Below, one piece after another: positions 8,140 to 15,813 of a DNA stretch of 64,000 nt. The notes under the pieces were generated by a model. It was given only the letters and a program-made list of their open reading frames with translations. It was not told where the DNA came from and made no database searches. This stretch comes from Methanomassiliicoccales archaeon UBA147 (GTDB lineage: Archaea; Thermoplasmatota; Thermoplasmata; SG8-5): positions 9,170-73,169 of the forward strand of contig DAJR01000023.1 of the NCBI GenBank assembly GCA_002496385.1. Reading direction: 5' to 3'. The translations under genes were made by a program, and so were the position numbers. Position 1 is the stretch's first letter. Each line of letters begins with the position of its first letter.

Positions 8140-8946
8140 ATGAACGGAAACATCGCCGGCGGAAACACGATCGAGAAAAACCTCGAAAGCATAGGTGACA
8201 TACTGGTCGTGATGAGCGGCAAGGGCGGTGTTGGAAAGACAACGGTGGCTGTCAACCTCGCATGTGCATTGGGCGCACGCGGGAAATCCGTCGGGATACT
8301 TGATGCTGATTTCCACGGGCCCAATGTCCCGATGATGCTGGGAATGGAAGGCGGCACTCTCATGGCCGATGGCGAGTCCATCGTTCCGATGATGGCGTTC
8401 AACGGTATGCCAGTCATGTCCACGGCATTTCTGATAAGCAATCCGGACATCCCCGTGATATGGCGCGGCCCGATGAAGATGCAGGTAATCAATCAGTTCC
8501 TGGGCCAGGTGCGATGGGGCAAATTGGATTACCTTGTCATAGACCTTCCGCCCGGGACAGGTGACGAATCGTTGAGCATAGCCCAGCAGATTCCCAGGGC
8601 GAAAGCCATCATTGTCACGACGCCGCAGGATGTGGCGCTGCTGGATTCCAGGAAAGCCGTGACCTTTGCCAGGCAACTCAAGATGCCCGTTCTCGGGATG
8701 ATAGAGAACATGAGCGGTATGGAATGCCCGCACTGCGGCAAGGACATTGACCTGTTCAAGACGGGCGGCGGCGAGAGAGCCGCTGCCGAGATGGGCGTTC
8801 CATTTCTCGGCAGGCTTCCGTTGGACCCCCGGACTGTTGTGTCCGGGGATTCCGGGAAGCCTATCATGGCCGGGGACCTCGGGAGCAGCGTCGCGAAGGC
8901 GTTCAGTGAAATAGTGGAAAGAATCGAGGACAAAGGAGGAAATTGA
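8140..8946 (+). CDS. Mrp/NBP35 family Fe-S cluster carrier ATPase
   Basis: 268 residues. A deviant Walker A motif GKGGVGKTT lies near residue 30, the switch segment DADFHGPNVPMMLG follows, Walker B is in DYLVIDLPPGTGDE, and CPHCG near residue 196 is the C-terminal CxxC that bridges a 4Fe-4S cluster in Mrp/ApbC/NBP35 dimers. The expected job is transfer of Fe-S clusters to apo-proteins. A T-rich CTTTATTTTTT (8120-8130) lies about 15-20 nt before ATG 8140 and could be a weak internal promoter or a terminator of DUF5320. Confidence 0.9.
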   Translation: MNGNIAGGNTIEKNLESIGDILVVMSGKGGVGKTTVAVNLACALGARGKSVGILDADFHGPNVPMMLGMEGGTLMADGESIVPMMAFNGMPVMSTAFLISNPDIPVIWRGPMKMQVINQFLGQVRWGKLDYLVIDLPPGTGDESLSIAQQIPRAKAIIVTTPQDVALLDSRKAVTFARQLKMPVLGMIENMSGMECPHCGKDIDLFKTGGGERAAAEMGVPFLGRLPLDPRTVVSGDSGKPIMAGDLGSSVAKAFSEIVERIEDKGGN

Positions 8947-8947
8947 C

Positions 8948-9136
8948 ATGAACGGAAATGGACAGGGCAGGGGAAACCGGGCCGGAGGCCAAGGCCGCGG
9001 GATGGGCACCGGCCAGGGACTGGGCGGAACATGCGTCTGCCCGAAATGCGGATATAGCGAACAGCACCAGAGGGGCGTGCCGTGCTTCGAGGTTAGATGC
9101 CCGAAGTGCAATATGCAGTTGATAAGAGGCAAATGA
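8948..9136 (+). CDS. Small zinc-ribbon protein
   Basis: 62 residues: a Gly/Arg/Gln-rich N-terminal third, then a compact zinc ribbon with CVCPKCGY and VRCPKCNM as the two CxxC knuckles around HQRGVPCFE. Small proteins of this type (HxRGxPC between two knuckles) accompany NifX-like and Mrp genes in anaerobes. The start overlaps nothing and follows GGAGG by seven bases. Metal binding is predicted from the cysteines; whether it carries zinc or iron is open. Confidence 0.7.
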   Translation: MNGNGQGRGNRAGGQGRGMGTGQGLGGTCVCPKCGYSEQHQRGVPCFEVRCPKCNMQLIRGK

Positions 9137-9156
9137 GAAATTTGGAGGTATGAAAA

Positions 9157-10506
9157 ATGAAACAGGCAGACATCGTAATTGTGGGCGGAAGCGCGGCCGG
9201 GGTCCCGGCGGCAATTACCGCGAGAAGGCATTATCCAGACAAGAGCATCTTGCTGGTGAGAAAGGAACAACAGGTATTGATACCGTGCGGAATACCGTAC
9301 ATATTCGGAACAGTCGGAAAGCCCGAGAACAATCTCATCCCAGACAAGTCCCTGATTGACAACAAAGTCGAAATATTCGTGGACGAGGTCACTGGCATAG
9401 ACAAAGCCGGGAAGACGCTGTCGACCGCAGGCGGCGAGACAATAGGGTATGACAAACTCGTCCTCGCAACCGGCTCCGAGCCTCTGGTTCCGCCGATTCC
9501 GGGCATGAACAAGGAAAATGTCTTCCCGATAAAGAAGGACATCGAATACCTTAGAAATTTCCAGAGCACGCTTGAGGGCGTGAAGGACTTGGTCGTCCTG
9601 GGCTGCGGTTTCATAGGCGTGGAATTCGCAGACGAATGCAAGAAGAACAGGGACATCAATGTCACGATAATCGAGATGCTGAACCAATGCCTTCAGATTG
9701 CATTCGGGGAGAGCGCCTGCAAATGCTGCAAGGAGATTGAGGACGCCCTGAAGAACCGTGGTATAAACATTGTCACCGAGGCGAAGCTGGAAGAGGTGCT
9801 CGGGGACGACAAGGTCACAGGTGTCAAACTGTCCGACGGCAGGGTGATCAAGGCAGACGCTCTCATTGTCGGCATCGGGGTGAAACCGAACATCGCGCTC
9901 GCCAAGGCCGCAGGCCTGGAGACCGACCCCGGGTTCGGCATAAAAGTCGACACGAACCAGAGAACGACCGACCCCAACATATTCGCCGTGGGAGACTGCG
10001 CCAGTAAGTTCTCCTTCTTCTCCGGGAAACCGTCCAAGTTATGGCTCGCCTCCATAGCCACGCATGAGGCCAGGATAGCCGGTGCCAATCTGTTCAAGAC
10101 CAGGCGCATCAACCAGGGCGTGATAGGCGTGTTCTCGACCGCGATAGACGGGTTAACCGTCGGCATGGCCGGAATGAGTTCGAAAGGCGCGGAGGAATTC
10201 GGATTCGAGGTTGTCACCGGAGAAGCGGAAGCTCCCAACAGGCATCCCGGGGGAATGCCGGGCATGGCAAAAATGTGGGTACGCCTTAACTTCAACAGAT
10301 CGAACGGCGAGATAATCGGCGGAGCGGTCTGCGGCGGCTCAAGCGCCGGCGAGGTCATAAACATAATCAGCGCCTGCATTCAGAAGAAGATGACGGCCGA
10401 CGACATAGCAACATTCCAGATTGGGACGCATCCTGCGGTCACAGCATCGCCCATCGCCTACCAGTTGGTGAACGCGGCCGAGATGGCTTTGAAAAACATG
10501 AGGTAA
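9157..10506 (+). CDS. FAD/NAD(P)-dependent oxidoreductase, CoA-disulfide reductase/NADH oxidase-like
   Basis: 449 residues with two dinucleotide-binding folds: VIVGGSAAGVPAA at the N-terminus for FAD and VVLGCGFIGVEFA near residue 150 for NAD(P)H. ATGSEPLVPPIPG and IFAVGDCA complete the FAD fold. A single cysteine in IPCGIPY matches the redox cysteine of CoA-disulfide reductases and NADH oxidases. An extra cluster CKCC near residue 190 is unusual and could bind metal or a sulfur species. In this module it may reduce disulfides or persulfides for cofactor assembly; that role is inferred. GGAGGT lies seven bases before ATG. Confidence 0.88.
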   Translation: MKQADIVIVGGSAAGVPAAITARRHYPDKSILLVRKEQQVLIPCGIPYIFGTVGKPENNLIPDKSLIDNKVEIFVDEVTGIDKAGKTLSTAGGETIGYDKLVLATGSEPLVPPIPGMNKENVFPIKKDIEYLRNFQSTLEGVKDLVVLGCGFIGVEFADECKKNRDINVTIIEMLNQCLQIAFGESACKCCKEIEDALKNRGINIVTEAKLEEVLGDDKVTGVKLSDGRVIKADALIVGIGVKPNIALAKAAGLETDPGFGIKVDTNQRTTDPNIFAVGDCASKFSFFSGKPSKLWLASIATHEARIAGANLFKTRRINQGVIGVFSTAIDGLTVGMAGMSSKGAEEFGFEVVTGEAEAPNRHPGGMPGMAKMWVRLNFNRSNGEIIGGAVCGGSSAGEVINIISACIQKKMTADDIATFQIGTHPAVTASPIAYQLVNAAEMALKNMR

Positions 10507-10511
10507 TGCGC

Positions 10512-10877
10512 ATGAAAATCGCAATAACATCGACAGGAAAGGAATCAGATGCCCAGATGGACCCAAGATTCGGCAGATGCCAGTACTTCATCATACTGGA
10601 CCCGGACACGATGAAGTTCACGGCACATGACAATGCCGGCACGATGCAGAGGGGCGGTGCCGGGCCCATGGCAGCCAAGGCGATATCCGACCTTGGCGCT
10701 GAAATACTCATAACTGGCGATGTGGGGCCCAATGCCTTTGACGCACTCAAAGCCGCCGGGATAAAGGCCTACATTGGCGCAAGCGGCACGGTCAGCCAGG
10801 CAGTTCAGCAGTGGAAGGACGGAAAGCTCAGCGAGGCCGGGACTGCGAGCGTCGCATCCCACGCAGGAATGAGGTGA
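10512..10877 (+). CDS. NifX/NifB-C-like dinitrogenase cofactor family protein (first copy)
   Basis: 121 residues, the RNase H-like NifX fold: MKIAITSTGKESDAQMDPRF, GRCQYFIILD, and the glycine-rich GASGTVSQAV. Family members bind iron-molybdenum type cluster precursors; in organisms without nitrogenase they are widespread and of unknown use. No nifH/D/K is in the window. ATG 10512 follows a GAGG site and is better than the ATG at 10506, which overlaps the previous stop codon. Confidence 0.85.
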   Translation: MKIAITSTGKESDAQMDPRFGRCQYFIILDPDTMKFTAHDNAGTMQRGGAGPMAAKAISDLGAEILITGDVGPNAFDALKAAGIKAYIGASGTVSQAVQQWKDGKLSEAGTASVASHAGMR

Positions 10878-10881
10878 TTTG

Positions 10882-11283
10882 ATGAAAGTTTGCATACCGA
10901 CGATGGGAGACAGGGGAATGGATGAATCCGTGGGCGAGCATTTCGGAAGGGTTCCGACCTATACGCTTGTCAACACCGAAACAGGAGAAGTCAAGGTCAT
11001 CCAGAACACCACAACACACATGGGCGGCACAGGATATGCGCCGGACCTGATTTCGCAGCACGGCGCGGAAGTGATGCTGTGCGGAGGCCTGGGCAGAAAG
11101 GCCATCCAGATGTTCGAAGAAAAGGGCATCATGGTCTATGTCGGCGCAAGCGGCACAGTGGCTGATGCGATCAACCACTGGAAGGCCGGGCAGTTGCAGG
11201 CAGCCACCAATGAGACGGCGTGCCAGCAGCACGCATTTCGGGGCGAGGGCCACGGAGACGGCCACCACCATCACCACGAGTGA
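10882..11283 (+). CDS. NifX-like protein (second copy) with His-rich tail
   Basis: 133 residues. It repeats the NifX pattern (MKVCIPTMGDRGMDESVGEH, FGRVPTYTLV, GASGTVADAINHW) and then ends in GEGHGDGHHHHHE, a natural metal-binding tail seen in nickel or zinc handling proteins. It lies four bases after the first copy, so the pair is probably a tandem duplication that diverged. Its TGA stop is in the same frame as the following radical SAM gene, with only two codons before that gene's probable start. Confidence 0.85.
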   Translation: MKVCIPTMGDRGMDESVGEHFGRVPTYTLVNTETGEVKVIQNTTTHMGGTGYAPDLISQHGAEVMLCGGLGRKAIQMFEEKGIMVYVGASGTVADAINHWKAGQLQAATNETACQQHAFRGEGHGDGHHHHHE

Positions 11284-11289
11284 GGGGGC

Positions 11290-12234
11290 CTGAAGACGTC
11301 CCTTGCCTATGGCCCGGTACCTTCAAGGAGGTTCGGGCGCTCGATAGGGGTGAGCCCCATTCCTCCCAAGGCTTGCACCTACTCATGCATATATTGCCAG
11401 CTCGGACACACTACCGATCTGAGAGTGGCGAGGGACAGGTTCTTCGATCCCGCCCGGATTGAAAATGACATCGAAACCGCGGTTCTGGCCTGTAAAGAGA
11501 AAGCGGATTTCATAACGATGGTCGGAGACGGAGAGCCAATATTGTCCACGGACATCGGCCGGCTGATATCATACTGCAAGCGCCGATGGGACATCCCGGT
11601 AGGCGTGATAACCAACGGCTCACTGCTCTGGGATAACGAGGTAAGAAGCCAGCTTCATGAGGCAGACATTGTCTCAGTGACTGTTTCCGCCGGCGAGGAG
11701 TCCGAGTTCAGGAAGATACACAGGCCGCATGGTAAACTGAAATTTCAAAAGGTAATGGACGGGATGCGTGAGTTCAGGAAAGATTTCAATGGAAAATTAT
11801 GGGCGGAGGTCATGCTGGTCGCAGGCCTGAATGACTCAGACGGGGTTCTGCATTCAATCAAGGAACAATTGGATTCAATATCCCCTGACAAAATCTTCAT
11901 CGCAACGCCCACGAGACCGCCGGCCGAGAGCTGGGTAAGGCCGCCCGGAACCGACAGCATCCTGAACGCCGCCGCCATCCTCAACGGGTCGATAGAGATG
12001 ACATTGCCGGAAACTGGAAACTTCGCAATAACCGGCGACGTAAAACATATTTCTGATACGATATTGCAGTTATGTTCCAGGCATCCGATGATGGAGCACC
12101 AGCTTAGGGAGATAGAGGGGCAATTGGACACGATATTCGTGGACGGGATGATTGCGGATGGGCTTGTGATATGGAAACCGCATATGGGCATCCGATACCT
12201 TGTGCCAAATAATATGAAAGGGAGGCAAACATAA
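11290..12234 (+). CDS. Radical SAM protein of the metal-cofactor module, likely CTG start
   Basis: About 314 residues. The cluster motif CTYSCIYC binds the 4Fe-4S cluster (C29, C33, C36 counted from 11290). The first ATG/GTG/TTG in frame is GTG 11350, but the codons before it encode YGPVPSRRFGRSIG, which is the conserved N-terminus of this radical SAM family. The frame is closed by the NifX stop at 11281-11283, so translation must begin between 11284 and 11310; CTG 11290 (then KTSLAYGPV) after GAGGGGG is the best candidate. The C-terminal part has a winged-helix look. Substrate unknown; the setting suggests cluster or cofactor assembly. Confidence 0.8.
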   Translation: MKTSLAYGPVPSRRFGRSIGVSPIPPKACTYSCIYCQLGHTTDLRVARDRFFDPARIENDIETAVLACKEKADFITMVGDGEPILSTDIGRLISYCKRRWDIPVGVITNGSLLWDNEVRSQLHEADIVSVTVSAGEESEFRKIHRPHGKLKFQKVMDGMREFRKDFNGKLWAEVMLVAGLNDSDGVLHSIKEQLDSISPDKIFIATPTRPPAESWVRPPGTDSILNAAAILNGSIEMTLPETGNFAITGDVKHISDTILQLCSRHPMMEHQLREIEGQLDTIFVDGMIADGLVIWKPHMGIRYLVPNNMKGRQT

Positions 12235-13076
12235 TGGGCATGAAAATTGCAATAGCAAGCGGCAAGGGCGGGACAGGCAAGACAACCGTGGCGGTGAACC
12301 TGGCGCTGAGCCTGGGGAATGTCCAGCTCATCGACTGCGATGTGGAGAATCCGAACGGCCACCTGTTCCTGGGAAAGGAACTGGAAGAGGTAGAACCCGT
12401 GAATCTGACTGTACCGCTCATAGACAAGGCAAAATGCACGAACTGCGGGAAGTGCGCCGAGTTCTGCCGCTACAACGCTCTGGTCACGATCAAACAGGCC
12501 ACACTTTTCTTCCCGGAGATGTGCCACGGCTGCGGCGGCTGCACCCTGGTCTGCCCGGAGAACGCCATCAGCGAAGTTCCCAGGCCCATCGGCAAGATTT
12601 ACCATGCAGATGTCGCGGGGATGGATTTCTGGTCAGGGCTGCTGAACATAGGCGAGCCCATGGCCACGCCTGTCATAAAGCGGCTGAAATACCATGTCGC
12701 TGCCTCGAGAACCGTGATACTGGACTCCCCCCCGGGCACTGCCTGCCCGGTGATTGAAACCATGTCCGACGCAGATTTTGTGATACTTGTAACCGAGCCC
12801 ACACCATTCGGCCTTCACGACCTGAAACTGGCCGTCGAAGTGGTCCGGCTTCTGGGAATTCCCTTCGGCGTGATAGTTAACCGCATGGGCTCGGGAGACG
12901 ACAGGGTCCAGAGGCACTGCGGGGAAGAGGGCATTGAAGTCCTGATGGAGATACCCCAGGACCAGGGCATAGCCAGGCTTTACTCGAAAGGCACGCCCTT
13001 CGTGCAGGAAATGCCCGAATGGAAGGCCAAGTTCAGGGACCTCCATGCTGGGATAATGAAGGTGGTGGGACAATGA
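12234..13076 (+). CDS. MinD-superfamily ATPase with inserted 2[4Fe-4S] ferredoxin domain (copy 1)
   Basis: 280 residues. Walker A GKGGTGKTT near residue 10 is followed by DCDVENPNGHLFL; residues about 65-110 hold two cluster motifs, CTNCGKCAEFC and CHGCGGCTLVCP; then the MinD fold resumes with VILDSPPGTACPV. This is the well-known but uncharacterised family of paired ATPases found with NifX-like proteins. The start overlaps the radical SAM stop by one base, with GGAGG eight bases before ATG. ATP-driven cluster transfer or electron transfer is a reasonable guess. Confidence 0.9.
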   Translation: MGMKIAIASGKGGTGKTTVAVNLALSLGNVQLIDCDVENPNGHLFLGKELEEVEPVNLTVPLIDKAKCTNCGKCAEFCRYNALVTIKQATLFFPEMCHGCGGCTLVCPENAISEVPRPIGKIYHADVAGMDFWSGLLNIGEPMATPVIKRLKYHVAASRTVILDSPPGTACPVIETMSDADFVILVTEPTPFGLHDLKLAVEVVRLLGIPFGVIVNRMGSGDDRVQRHCGEEGIEVLMEIPQDQGIARLYSKGTPFVQEMPEWKAKFRDLHAGIMKVVGQ

Positions 13077-13936
13077 AACAGTTAACTGTCATCAGCGGCA
13101 AGGGTGGGACAGGCAAGACAACCATCACCGCAGCATTCGCGTCCCTGGCGCGGAATGCGGTGCTGGCGGACTGCGATGTTGATGCCGCAGACCTGCATCT
13201 CATCCTGAATCCGAAAATCAGGGAGACAATGGAGTTCAAAGGCCTAAAAATCGCAAGGAAGGATTCGGACAAATGCATATCCTGCGGCAAATGCCTGGAG
13301 CACTGCCGTTTCAATGCCATTGACGGGAATTTCAACATCAAGGACACCGGGTGCGAGGGCTGCGGCGTGTGCGAGTATGTCTGCCCCGCAAAGGCCATAA
13401 CGCTTGTGGACAGGATATCCGGCCATGCCTATCTCTCGGAGACAAGGTTCGGGCCCATGGCCCATGCTGCACTCAAGACTGCCGAAGAAGCTTCGGGCAT
13501 GCTGGTTTCCCTTGTGCGGGAGAACGCCAAGCGCCTTGCCAGGGAGCAAAACCGGGATACGGTGATAATCGACGGGCCGCCGGGCATTGGTTGCCCGGTC
13601 ATATCGGCCATTGCCGGCGTGGATCTTGTATTGGTGGTATCGGAGCCCACAGTATCGGGCGTTCACGACGCAGAGCGCGTGTTGGGCGTGGCAAAGCATT
13701 TCAGGATACCGGCCATGATGCTGGTGAACAAGGCCGACCTCAACCCCCAGATGGCTGAGAAGCTTGAGAGGTATTGCCTGGACAGCGGCGTGAAGCTTGC
13801 CGGACGCCTGCCTTACGACAATGTCACGACCGAGGCAATGATCGCCGGGAAGACTGTCATCGAGTACTCGGACGGCGCCTTCTCGGCAGAGCTTCGCGAG
13901 GTGTGGGCGAAGGTGCTGGTGTCCCTGCAGGCCTAA
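13073..13936 (+). CDS. MinD-superfamily ATPase with inserted 2[4Fe-4S] ferredoxin domain (copy 2)
   Basis: 287 residues from ATG 13073, overlapping the previous gene by four bases (ATGA). It has the same plan as its neighbour: Walker A GKGGTGKTT, DCDVDAADLHLIL, ferredoxin motifs CISCGKCLEHC and CEGCGVCEYVCP, and VIIDGPPGIGCPV. An open extension upstream to 13019 is inside the previous gene and is not needed. These two ATPases almost always occur as an adjacent pair and probably act as a heterodimer. The stop overlaps the convergent CGGC gene by four bases. Confidence 0.9.
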   Translation: MKQLTVISGKGGTGKTTITAAFASLARNAVLADCDVDAADLHLILNPKIRETMEFKGLKIARKDSDKCISCGKCLEHCRFNAIDGNFNIKDTGCEGCGVCEYVCPAKAITLVDRISGHAYLSETRFGPMAHAALKTAEEASGMLVSLVRENAKRLAREQNRDTVIIDGPPGIGCPVISAIAGVDLVLVVSEPTVSGVHDAERVLGVAKHFRIPAMMLVNKADLNPQMAEKLERYCLDSGVKLAGRLPYDNVTTEAMIAGKTVIEYSDGAFSAELREVWAKVLVSLQA

Positions 13937-14370
13937 TCATATGCCAACCGGATATTCTCAGCTGCCAGCGTGGGTTTAATCAACTCCTGCCAGACAGCGG
14001 ACTCCCATGTTCCCAGCTTGCTGTGCGTCAGAAAATATTTCTGGGGTATCGGGTGTGTCCCCACGACCACCTTGATGCCGTATTTCTCGGTGATGAAGTC
14101 CCTGAATCTTGCTATGTTGGGGCAGGGCGGGTATCCGACCACCAGTCCGGTGGCCAGGTGTATCGCTTCCGTGCCGTTCTTCTTCATCTCCTCGGGCGCG
14201 TATTCAATGTTCCCTCCGGGGCATCCGCCGCAGGTGGTGTATCCGACAATCTCCAATGTCTCGTCCTTCGGGTAAATGCTGAAAGCTCCCTCGCGGTTTC
14301 GCGCAGCCCTGAAGCATTTGCCCCCGGCGCAGTTATGGTACCTGTTGCAGATGAATATTCCGATTTTCAT
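13933..14370 (-). CDS. CGGC-domain protein
   Basis: 145 residues. The N-terminus IGIFICNRYHNCAGGKCFR, the central TTCGGCPGGN and the later YPPCPN give the cysteine/histidine set that defines the CGGC domain, a predicted metal-binding family of anaerobes. Its stop overlaps that of the MinD-type ATPase on the other strand by four bases. It is probably functionally tied to the module, although on the opposite strand; the reaction is unknown. It starts 15 nt after the stop of the aminotransferase gene on the same strand, so they may be co-transcribed. Confidence 0.85.
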   Translation of the reverse strand: MKIGIFICNRYHNCAGGKCFRAARNREGAFSIYPKDETLEIVGYTTCGGCPGGNIEYAPEEMKKNGTEAIHLATGLVVGYPPCPNIARFRDFITEKYGIKVVVGTHPIPQKYFLTHSKLGTWESAVWQELIKPTLAAENIRLAYD

Positions 14371-14385
14371 GTTTTGGAACGCTCC

Positions 14386-15660
14386 TCAAACTCCGAACAC
14401 CATGCCGTCCTCGTCCGGCCTGAAGTCCTTGGCCGGCGTCTCCTTCTTGTGCATGGCTATCTCGTTCCTCACAGTCTCTGCCAGCCTCTTTATTCCCTCG
14501 TCAATCTCCGCGTCCGTGGCATAGGTGAAATTCAACCTCATGGTATTCCTGCCGCTTCTGTCCGCAAAGAACGAGGCTCCGTGCACATAAGCGACATTGT
14601 TCTCCAGCGCTCTCGTGAACATCTCCTTCGTGTCGATGTTCTCCGGCAATGTGACCCAGATAAACATTCCCCCCTCGGGCTTGGTCCATTTCGCCTCTGC
14701 GGGGAAATGCCTGTCCATGGCAGCGAGCATGCGGTCGCGCTTGTGCTTGTAGAGCGATTTGATCTTCTCGAGGTGCTGGTCCAGATATCCGCGCGTCAGA
14801 TACTCGGCCGCGATGTGCTGGCCGAATGTGTTCGTGCATAAATCCGCGGCCTGCTTCACTATGATGAGTTTGTTGAGCAGATCCTTGTCGGCAATGCACC
14901 ATGCCACTCTGAATCCGGGGGCCAGAACCTTCGAAAATGTTCCCAGGTAGATCACTCTGCCGTCCTCGTCCATGGTTTTCATGGGTTTTATTGCCTGGCC
15001 GCTGTACCTGAGCTCCGAGTATGGTGCATCCTCTATCACGACCATGTCGTATTCCCGTGCAATCTCCAGGACGCGCTTACGCCTCTCCATTGTCATTGTG
15101 ACGCCGGAGGGATTCTGAAATGCCGGGACCAGGTAAAGGAGCTCGGGGTTGCGCCCGTGCATCTGAAGCTGCTTGATCTTGTCCTCCAGCGCCTCCGGGT
15201 CCATGCCTTCTTCGTCCACCGGGACGCTTTCCAGCAATGCCCCGTAGGACCTGAACGCATTGGTGCCGCCCATGTAAGTGGGCGCGCCCACGATGACTGT
15301 GTCGTCCGGGTCCAGGAATGTCTTGCCGATGAGGTCGAGGGCCTGCTGCGAGCCTGCCGTGATCAGGACATTGTGGTAGTTGATGTTCATGCCCTTGCCC
15401 ACCATCCTGTCGGCAATGGCCTTTCTCAGCTCCGTAACACCCTCTGTGGTGCCGTACTGGAGTATGTTGGGCCCCTTCTCGTCCAAGAGATAATTGCATA
15501 TCTCCCTTACCTTGTCAACAGGGAAGGCTTCGGGGCTGGGCAGTCCGCCCGCAAACGAGATAACTTCCTTCCTCTCCGTGAGCTTCAGAAGCTCTCGGAT
15601 TTCGGACGCTTTCATCTCCTTGGCATTCTTCGAATAAAGATGCGAGAATTTGCTTGGCAT
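14386..15660 (-). CDS. PLP-dependent aminotransferase, class I/II (2-aminoadipate/aromatic type)
   Basis: 424 residues of fold-type I aminotransferase. Landmarks are SFAGGLPSPEAFPVD near residue 35, the LQYGTTEG segment, QNPSGVTM, EDAPYSELRY, and the PLP lysine K244 in GTFSKVLAPGFRVAW. This group (MocR-like, LysN) includes 2-aminoadipate and broad-specificity aromatic/branched transaminases, so substrate cannot be read from sequence. The C-terminus carries about 25 extra residues (ETPAKDFRPDEDGM). It lies upstream of the CGGC gene on the same strand. Confidence 0.9.
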   Translation of the reverse strand: MPSKFSHLYSKNAKEMKASEIRELLKLTERKEVISFAGGLPSPEAFPVDKVREICNYLLDEKGPNILQYGTTEGVTELRKAIADRMVGKGMNINYHNVLITAGSQQALDLIGKTFLDPDDTVIVGAPTYMGGTNAFRSYGALLESVPVDEEGMDPEALEDKIKQLQMHGRNPELLYLVPAFQNPSGVTMTMERRKRVLEIAREYDMVVIEDAPYSELRYSGQAIKPMKTMDEDGRVIYLGTFSKVLAPGFRVAWCIADKDLLNKLIIVKQAADLCTNTFGQHIAAEYLTRGYLDQHLEKIKSLYKHKRDRMLAAMDRHFPAEAKWTKPEGGMFIWVTLPENIDTKEMFTRALENNVAYVHGASFFADRSGRNTMRLNFTYATDAEIDEGIKRLAETVRNEIAMHKKETPAKDFRPDEDGMVFGV

Positions 15661-15781
15661 TCATATACCTCCTTGCACACTGGCAGAGTTCCGGAAGACA
15701 CGGGCTCCCTGCACCTGTCTGGTAATTGTTCTTTGCTAATATACCTGTCGGAAATCGAGCCAACAGAAACAAAGGCGCGCA

Positions 15782-15791
15782 CTTTATTAAT
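15782..15791 (+). promoter_or_regulatory. TATA box for membrane protein gene
   Basis: CTTTATTAAT is centred about 27 nt before ATG 15814, which argues for a leaderless transcript starting there and against ATG 15790, which lies inside the box. Confidence 0.45.
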
Positions 15792-15813
15792 GGCCGAAGA
15801 TATAAGGCAGGCC

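Noticed and set aside
8113..9687. A 524-codon open frame on the minus strand
   Set aside because: It lies opposite the Mrp ATPase, zinc ribbon and flavoprotein, all of which have clear family motifs; the antisense frame is open because of GC-rich codon bias and has no recognisable domain.
10512..11283. Nitrogen fixation by this organism
   Set aside because: NifX-like proteins alone do not imply nitrogenase; no nifH, nifD, nifK, nifE, nifN or full nifB is present.
15157..15813. Upstream extension of the M50-like membrane protein
   Set aside because: The extension overlaps the aminotransferase gene on the other strand, has no membrane or family features, and a TATA box at 15782-15791 points to ATG 15814.
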